From positions 1 through 64,000 of the forward strand of contig CBIHOV010000026.1 of NCBI GenBank assembly GCA_966211765.1: a DNA stretch of 64,000 nt. Reading direction: 5' to 3'. Under the pieces are notes generated by a model. That model was not told the origin of the DNA and ran no database searches. It worked only from the letters and a program-made list of their open reading frames with translations. How positions within the stretch are numbered: the first letter of the stretch is position 1; each line of letters begins with the position of its first letter. Source of the stretch: Paraflavitalea sp966211765. GTDB lineage: Bacteria > Bacteroidota > Bacteroidia > Chitinophagales > Chitinophagaceae. Shown here one piece after another: positions 59,274 through 64,000 of this stretch. A program made the position numbers and the translations under genes.

Positions 59274-60206
59274 CTATTGGTAGGTGATCACCACCTTTGG
59301 ATACTTATCTGCAAATTGAGCAGCAGAATGACTACCCACAAATATCCGGCTGTTATAGATCACTTCATTTTCAAGTCTGAAATAGAATCCATAATTGGCA
59401 TTGTTGGCAATCATCGAAGCTACCTGGGCTTTTATATCCAGGTTCAGATCCAATTGTTTGTCATTTGTATGAGGAACATAGATCTGGGTAGCGGCTGACG
59501 TGGCCGGCTCATTCGCCCAGGTAATGCTGTTAGAAGTCCAGTTAGAGGTAATTTGCTTCACATAAAATCCATTGGTAGTTCCGGCATTCGCATCAACATG
59601 GTTTCCGCTTATCGGTGGACTGGGATAGGAATACAGGTATAGCCTTGCACTTAATATGGTGGCATCAGCAGGAATAGCGCTGAAATTGAATTTAAGTACA
59701 TGACGCACCCCTATGAAGATCCCCTGGTCTGTCCATGCTTCAAGGGCCATTTCCGGAGCCCCTAACCAGAAATTGGACGCCTGATAATAAACCAGTTGAT
59801 ATTCGTTACTGTTTTTGGACGGTTGCAGGGTCAAGGTCTGGATGACAGGCAGTTTCGCCTGAACAGACACGGTATCCACGCCCGTAGCGCCTTTATTGTC
59901 AGTTGCCATCAACTGAAACAGGTAAGTGCCATTCTTAAGGTCTTTGATGGCAGTCGTGGCAGAACCTTCGTTAAGGATATGCGCTTTGGAAGGCCCGGAT
60001 ACCTGGCTCCACAAATAAGCGACCACCCGTCCGTCAGTATCGGAAGCCGACCCCGTAAGGGAAACAGCATCAACCGTTACTACCTGGGCCGGACCGGCAT
60101 CTACCTTGGGAACAACATTATCAGGGGGAATAGTATCCTTTTGACAACTGGCTACAAAAAGAGATGATAAACAAAGAATAGAGAGAGAGTTGCGTAATAG
60201 CGACAT
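59274..60206 (-). CDS. Lipoprotein with PKD-like and DNRLRE domains
   Basis: Starting at ATG 60206 gives 310 residues with a lipoprotein signal (MSLLRNSLSILCLSSLFVASC, Cys21). A PKD/REJ-like Ig domain follows (about 35-115, VDAGPAQVVTVDAVSLTGSASD), with AYLWSQVSGPS inside. A C-terminal domain of the DNRLRE type (about 140-310) has the features LKFNFSAIPADATILSARLYLY, SNWTSNSITWANEPAT and NYGFYFRLENEV. DNRLRE domains (CBM96-like) occur in surface carbohydrate-binding and adhesin proteins. Direct repeats upstream (60287-60319) may be an operator. A surface adhesin or polysaccharide-binding role is inference. Confidence 0.82.
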   Translation of the reverse strand: MSLLRNSLSILCLSSLFVASCQKDTIPPDNVVPKVDAGPAQVVTVDAVSLTGSASDTDGRVVAYLWSQVSGPSKAHILNEGSATTAIKDLKNGTYLFQLMATDNKGATGVDTVSVQAKLPVIQTLTLQPSKNSNEYQLVYYQASNFWLGAPEMALEAWTDQGIFIGVRHVLKFNFSAIPADATILSARLYLYSYPSPPISGNHVDANAGTTNGFYVKQITSNWTSNSITWANEPATSAATQIYVPHTNDKQLDLNLDIKAQVASMIANNANYGFYFRLENEVIYNSRIFVGSHSAAQFADKYPKVVITYQ

Positions 60207-60227
60207 AATTAATTGATTTAGGGCGCT

Positions 60228-60235
60228 CAAATATA
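60228..60235 (-). promoter_or_regulatory. -7 promoter element of the DNRLRE lipoprotein gene
   Basis: The minus strand reads TATATTTG, an exact match to TAnnTTTG, 21 nt before ATG 60206. Confidence 0.6.
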
Positions 60236-60286
60236 AGCTGATTACGCCTTGCGTGCTGAGCAAACCGATAACTGCGCAGAAATCGC

Positions 60287-60319
60287 CCAAAACCGTGCAG
60301 TTTTGGCCAAAAACCGTGC
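60287..60319. promoter_or_regulatory. Paired direct repeat upstream of the lipoprotein gene
   Basis: CCAAAACCGTGC (60287-60298) and CCAAAAACCGTGC (60307-60319) are spaced 20-21 bp apart, two helical turns, about 52 bp upstream of the -7 element. The arrangement resembles an activator site; no protein can be named. Confidence 0.45.
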
Positions 60320-60370
60320 GGGCAACATATCCATGTGGTTGAAAATTCTTTGACGTAAAGTAAAAACAGA

Positions 60371-60481
60371 TTAGTGCTGCCGCTTGTGGCTCCTGAGGTA
60401 TTTAACCAGTTCCACCACGGAAAGCACTCCTATTATCAGGAGGATTGCTACGGGACCATATGACGTGTAAGAGAAAGGCAT
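60371..60481 (-). CDS. 36-residue single-pass membrane microprotein
   Basis: The minus-strand frame starts at ATG 60481 and ends at TAA 60371-60373. It encodes MPFSYTSYGPVAILLIIGVL, then SVVELVKYLRSHKRQH. Residues 9-23 form a hydrophobic helix followed by a basic tail, a positive-inside pattern that fits a real inner-membrane microprotein. It begins 23 nt after the gpsA stop on the same strand and is probably cotranscribed. No function is known. Confidence 0.55.
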   Translation of the reverse strand: MPFSYTSYGPVAILLIIGVLSVVELVKYLRSHKRQH

Positions 60482-60504
60482 ATCGTTTATGTAAGTTACA
60501 CTTT

Positions 60505-61539
60505 TTAGACCAGTACCTGTTCTATTTGTTTAAAGCCATCACCAGGTTTAACATTTTCCCACAAAATGCGGTATACAGCGGCTGCGATGGGCATATCTGC
60601 CCCTACCGTTTGATTTATGTCATACATACATTTACAGGCATAATAGCCCTCTGCTACCATGTTCATTTCCAGTTGCGTGGACCGCACGGAATACCCTTTA
60701 CCGATCATATTGCCAAAAGTACGGTTACGGCTAAACAGGGAATAACAGGTTACCAGCAGATCGCCCAGGTATACCGAGGCTGAATAATTGGACGCCTTAC
60801 GGTGTGTAACAGGGTCTTCTTCATGGATACCCACTTCAATGTGCTGTATACCCACCTTTTTCAGAAAACCAGCCATTTCATCGGCGCAATTGGCAATGAG
60901 CACACTCAGAAAATTGTCGCCATATTCCAATCCATGTGCTATGCCCGATCCCAAAGCATAAATATTCTTCAGGATAGCGGCATACTGTACCCCATACACA
61001 TCGTTATTCACGACCGTATTGATGTACTCTGTCTTAAAGTAAGTCGCTATTTCCTCTGTAAATGTTACATCCACTCCCGAAAAAGTCAGGTAAGACAGTT
61101 TTTCTGCCGCAACCTCTTCGGCATGGCAGGGCCCCATCACTGTAAAGTAATCCGATTGTGGCAGCTCATATTCCATGGCCAGGTAATCATTCAGCAGCAG
61201 GTTCTTTTGTGGCAGGATGCCTTTTACAGCAGAAATGATCTTTTTTCCTTTGAAGGCGTCCTTACCCAATGGTTGCAGTGTTTCCAGTATATAGGCAGAG
61301 GGTACGCCGATGAGGATGCAGTCGCTGGCAGCTACTACTGCTGCTATATCGGTACTGAGAGTCAATAAGGACGTATCGAAATAAACTGAATGCAGGTAAT
61401 GAGGGTTGTGGTGCCGCTGCTGCAGGTGTTTTACAACCGCCTCTTTGCGAATGTACCAGTCAACCGGATTTTTGTTGTCGGTAAGGATCTTTGCCAAGGC
61501 TGTTGCCCAACTTCCGCTGCCAATAATACCTACTCTCAT
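60505..61539 (-). CDS. gpsA: Glycerol-3-phosphate dehydrogenase (NAD(P)+)
   Basis: This 344-residue dehydrogenase makes sn-glycerol-3-phosphate from dihydroxyacetone phosphate for phospholipids. The nucleotide fold is at the N-terminus (MRVGIIGSGSWATALAKIL), then VMGPCHAEEVAAEKLSYLTF, with catalytic-domain blocks AAILKNIYALGSGIAHGL (catalytic Lys) and GDLLVTCYSLFSRNRTFGNMIG near 250-271. The length is typical or slightly long. Its promoter is an exact TTG-N19-TACTTTTG. A 36-codon microprotein gene follows. Confidence 0.95.
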   Translation of the reverse strand: MRVGIIGSGSWATALAKILTDNKNPVDWYIRKEAVVKHLQQRHHNPHYLHSVYFDTSLLTLSTDIAAVVAASDCILIGVPSAYILETLQPLGKDAFKGKKIISAVKGILPQKNLLLNDYLAMEYELPQSDYFTVMGPCHAEEVAAEKLSYLTFSGVDVTFTEEIATYFKTEYINTVVNNDVYGVQYAAILKNIYALGSGIAHGLEYGDNFLSVLIANCADEMAGFLKKVGIQHIEVGIHEEDPVTHRKASNYSASVYLGDLLVTCYSLFSRNRTFGNMIGKGYSVRSTQLEMNMVAEGYYACKCMYDINQTVGADMPIAAAVYRILWENVKPGDGFKQIEQVLV

Positions 61540-61555
61540 GGATCATTATTTGGCC

Positions 61556-61585
61556 CAAAAGTAAGAAAACAGGGGAAAGGCGCAA
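61556..61585 (-). promoter_or_regulatory. gpsA promoter, textbook Bacteroidota type
   Basis: On the minus strand, TTG (complement of 61583-61585), exactly 19 bp, then TACTTTTG (complement of 61556-61563). The -7 ends 16 nt before the gpsA ATG. This is the best promoter match in the window. Confidence 0.85.
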
Positions 61586-61591
61586 GCCTAC

Positions 61592-61648
61592 CTTAAAGAG
61601 GTGACACCTTTCGTACGCGTCGCAATGGAAAGGTGTCACCTCTTTAAG
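61592..61648. repeat. 21-bp perfect inverted repeat downstream of the ABC permease
   Basis: The left arm (61592-61612, CTTAAAGAGGTGACACCTTT plus C) and the right arm (61628-61648) are exact reverse complements, separated by a 15-nt loop. Each arm also contains the near-palindrome AGGTGACACCT. No T run follows on either strand, so it differs from the window's terminators. It lies between gpsA and the permease gene. Confidence 0.75.
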
Positions 61649-61650
61649 TT

Positions 61651-64000
61651 TTATTCGCTCCGCAAAGTTTTTACCGGATTGGCCAGGGCTGCCTTTATGG
61701 CCTGAAGGCTTACAGTGATCAGGGTGATCGCAATAGCTGCCAAGGCTGCCAATGCAAATACCCACCAGCCAATGGTAATACGGTATTCAAAATCCTGCAA
61801 CCACTGATTCATAATATACCAGGCGATAGGCGCGGCTATAATAAATGCAATGCCTACCAGCTTGAGAAAGTCTTTTGACAGCAAGGATACGATGCCCGTA
61901 ACACTGGCGCCCAACACTTTCCGGATGCTGATCTCTTTGTTGCGCTGCCGGGCTGTAAAGGTTGCCAGACCAAACAAACCAAGACAAGCCACGAAAATGG
62001 TAAGCCCGGCAAAGATGCCCAGTATGCGGCCCGTGTTCTGCTCTGCCCGGTACACCTTGCTAAATTGATCATCCAAAAAAGTATAGTTGAAAGGAGCGCC
62101 GGTACCCAACTGGTCCCACTGGGCTTTGATGCTGTTCACTAATCCTGCAATGTCTTTCGTTTTCGTTTTTATGATGAGTGTACCATAGCCATCATTAAGC
62201 GTCATGACCAGGGGTGAGATCCGCTGATGCAATGATTTGAAATGAAAATCCTTTACCACACCAATTACACGATAGCTGGTTTTTACTCCATCTCCATCTG
62301 TTCGGTTGATCATTTTTCCCAGGGCGTTCTTTCCCCATCCCATGGCCGCAACAGTCGTTTCATTCACGATCACACCGGCTGAATCTGTGCCAAAGTCTTT
62401 TGAAAAATTTCTTCCGGCCACCAGTTCCATGCCCAGTGTAGGAATATAATTGTAATCTACTTCGTACCGGAGTGTTTTAATTTGTTCGGCAACCTTATCC
62501 TCGTATATAAAAAAGTTGTTGCCATTGGAAGGACCGGCTGGCAAAAACCAGGAGGCGGTTACGCTGGCGGCCCTTGGGTCCTGAAGTAACTGCTGCCGCA
62601 ATACCTGCTGTTTTTGTTGCCCCAGCATCCAGGTTTCCGGTAGTATTAAGACCTGCTCTTTATTATAGCCCAGTTTTTTGTTTTGAATAAAAGAAAGCTG
62701 ACTGTATACAACGGCCGTACTCACCATCAGGGTAATGGAAATAAAGAACTGGAAAACCACCAGGCCGCTACGCAGGCCAGCGCTTTTCTTGCCCGATGTT
62801 AATTGTCCTTTCAACACAGCCACCGGCTTAAACGAGGATATAAAAAAGGCAGGATAGCTACCGGCTAATACACTTGTGATGAGGCCCAGTACCAATAAAT
62901 CCGGCAGCAGCCATGGGTTGCTTAATATTTCCAGGCGCAGGTTCTTACCTGCTATATCATTAAATACTGGCAACGCCACCTTAACAAGAACGATAGCCAG
63001 TATCAGGGCTACGAGTGTAAGCAAAATGGATTCGAGTAAAAACTGTTTTACCAATTGCCCCTTTAAAGAGCCCATTACTTTTCGTATGCCCACTTCTTTT
63101 GCCCGTTTACCGGCACTGGCCGTAGACAGGTTCATAAAATTGATACAGGCTATCAACAGCATAAACAGGGCAATGGCGCTAAATATATAGACATAGCGAA
63201 TATCACCGGGTGCTTCAAAGTCATTCGTAAAATCTGAATGCAGGTGTATATCAGTAAGTGGCTGCAGGTACAAGCCGATATCATTGCCTCCTTTTCTAAA
63301 CTCGGCCAGGCTCAGCCCCATTGCCTGCTGCAATTGTGGCCCCATGTATTTTTCTACCGTACCAGGCAACTTGGCTTCCAGTTGCTTGTAATTATACCCC
63401 TCCGGCAATACCAGGTAGGTATAATAACTTGACCTCATCCAGGAAGTAGACCGGGCATCCTGCTGGGTGGCCATAGACACAAACATGTCGAAATGAAAAT
63501 GGGAGTTTTCAGGCACCTTATCTATAAGGCCGGTTATTTTGTAGCCGGCGTTCTCATCTTTAAACTGTAGTATTTTTCCAATTGGGCTTTCGTTGCCAAA
63601 ATACTTTACGGCCAGGGCCTTGCTGATCACCATTGAATTGGGCGCCGCTAAGGCCGTATGCGCATCACCTTCCAGGAATGGCAGTGTAAATACCTGGAAA
63701 AAATTAGAATCTGCAAAAGCAAAGTTATTTTCCCTGAACGTCTTGTCTTTATAGGTTACGATGGGCGATCCGCCAAAGGAGATACGGGTGGCTTCCTGTA
63801 CTTCCGGGTAATCGTTTTTCAGCGCCTGCGCCACCGGGGGAAACACATTGGCCTCTTTCATCTTCTCTCCCTTCACATTACCGCGGAATACTACCCGTAC
63901 CATCCGGTTTGCCTTCTTGTTGTAGCGGTCATAACTCAGTTCATGCTGCACAAAAAGCATAATGATGACGCAGGTGGCAATACCAATGGCCAGCCCCAGT
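61651..64000 (-). CDS. FtsX/MacB-type ABC transporter permease (5' end outside window)
   Basis: The minus-strand frame is open to the window edge and begins there inside LGLAIGIATCVIIMLFVQHE, the first transmembrane helix; about the first 10-20 codons are missing. The visible part has a MacB-type periplasmic domain, a FtsX core of three helices (YIFSAIALFMLLIACINFMN; LLTLVALILAIVLVKVALPV; a further pair near the middle), and a second FtsX core at the C-terminus. The conserved AGKRAKEVGIRKVMGSLKGQL occurs twice in related form (RNKEISIRKVLGASVTGIV). Such two-core permeases (about 790-800 residues) pair with a MacB-like ATPase and move lipoproteins or peptides. The ATPase gene is not in the window. 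Confidence 0.93.
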   Translation of the reverse strand, partial: LGLAIGIATCVIIMLFVQHELSYDRYNKKANRMVRVVFRGNVKGEKMKEANVFPPVAQALKNDYPEVQEATRISFGGSPIVTYKDKTFRENNFAFADSNFFQVFTLPFLEGDAHTALAAPNSMVISKALAVKYFGNESPIGKILQFKDENAGYKITGLIDKVPENSHFHFDMFVSMATQQDARSTSWMRSSYYTYLVLPEGYNYKQLEAKLPGTVEKYMGPQLQQAMGLSLAEFRKGGNDIGLYLQPLTDIHLHSDFTNDFEAPGDIRYVYIFSAIALFMLLIACINFMNLSTASAGKRAKEVGIRKVMGSLKGQLVKQFLLESILLTLVALILAIVLVKVALPVFNDIAGKNLRLEILSNPWLLPDLLVLGLITSVLAGSYPAFFISSFKPVAVLKGQLTSGKKSAGLRSGLVVFQFFISITLMVSTAVVYSQLSFIQNKKLGYNKEQVLILPETWMLGQQKQQVLRQQLLQDPRAASVTASWFLPAGPSNGNNFFIYEDKVAEQIKTLRYEVDYNYIPTLGMELVAGRNFSKDFGTDSAGVIVNETTVAAMGWGKNALGKMINRTDGDGVKTSYRVIGVVKDFHFKSLHQRISPLVMTLNDGYGTLIIKTKTKDIAGLVNSIKAQWDQLGTGAPFNYTFLDDQFSKVYRAEQNTGRILGIFAGLTIFVACLGLFGLATFTARQRNKEISIRKVLGASVTGIVSLLSKDFLKLVGIAFIIAAPIAWYIMNQWLQDFEYRITIGWWVFALAALAAIAITLITVSLQAIKAALANPVKTLRSE

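Noticed and set aside
1..64000. tRNA, rRNA, insertion sequence or prophage
   Set aside because: I looked through the intergenic regions for tRNA-like arms, terminal inverted repeats with transposase frames and phage genes and saw none.

Overview
The window comes from a Bacteroidota chromosome, most likely a member of the Chitinophagaceae. The evidence is the gldKLMN type IX secretion/gliding cluster, a TonB receptor with a carboxypeptidase-like regulatory domain, many small exported proteins with Bacteroidota-type signal peptides, DUF4271 and DUF4783 proteins, and repeated TAnnTTTG -7 promoter elements typical of the Bacteroidota primary sigma factor. The attribution to family is inference. 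I see no rRNA, tRNA, CRISPR, insertion sequence or prophage. Almost all of the window is chromosomal core with normal terminators.

Layout. 1-3.3 kb: end of an unknown gene, an XRE-cupin regulator broken by an in-frame stop, an LpxH-like phosphoesterase with a glycosyltransferase, and a small Lys-rich exported protein. 3.3-4.15 kb: a gene-poor stretch with two copies of a 47-nt hairpin repeat. 4.15-5.4 kb: an exported transglutaminase-like protein. 5.4-13.1 kb: a phosphate locus with a beta-helix lipoprotein, TonB receptor, porin O/P, DUF47 (PhoU-like) protein and PiT transporter. Two promoter regions in it carry 11-bp-phased direct repeats that look like Pho boxes. 13.2-16.4 kb: rfbA, galE and the C-terminal half of a split transketolase. 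16.6-28.4 kb: kynA, purD, POT and OPT peptide transporters, apaG, isocitrate dehydrogenase, a CDGSH protein, a SUI1 protein, nadC and DUF4783. 28.5-37.2 kb: gpmI, an ECF sigma gene with a membrane-anchored barrel protein, a lipoprotein, uvrC, and a second ECF sigma operon with a PAGYF-repeat membrane protein and a Spy-like protein.

37.8-46.6 kb: the cell-elongation cluster mreB-mreC-mreD-PBP2-rodA followed by a second, closely similar PBP2, then a metallo-beta-lactamase-fold hydrolase. 46.9-51.9 kb: gldN, gldM, gldL and gldK on the minus strand. 52-61.5 kb: a thioredoxin-domain DUF255 protein, hemD, DUF4271, a BamA/TamA-like protein, hemW, a DNRLRE lipoprotein, a 36-residue membrane microprotein and gpsA. 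The window ends inside an FtsX/MacB-type ABC permease.

The observations most worth following up are the candidate Pho regulon, the tandem PBP2 pair flanking rodA, the five-fold PAGYF repeat in a probable anti-sigma protein, the paired hairpin repeat that may mark small RNAs, the many short (7-11 bp) degenerate tandem repeats confined to intergenic DNA, and the nonsense-interrupted regulator.
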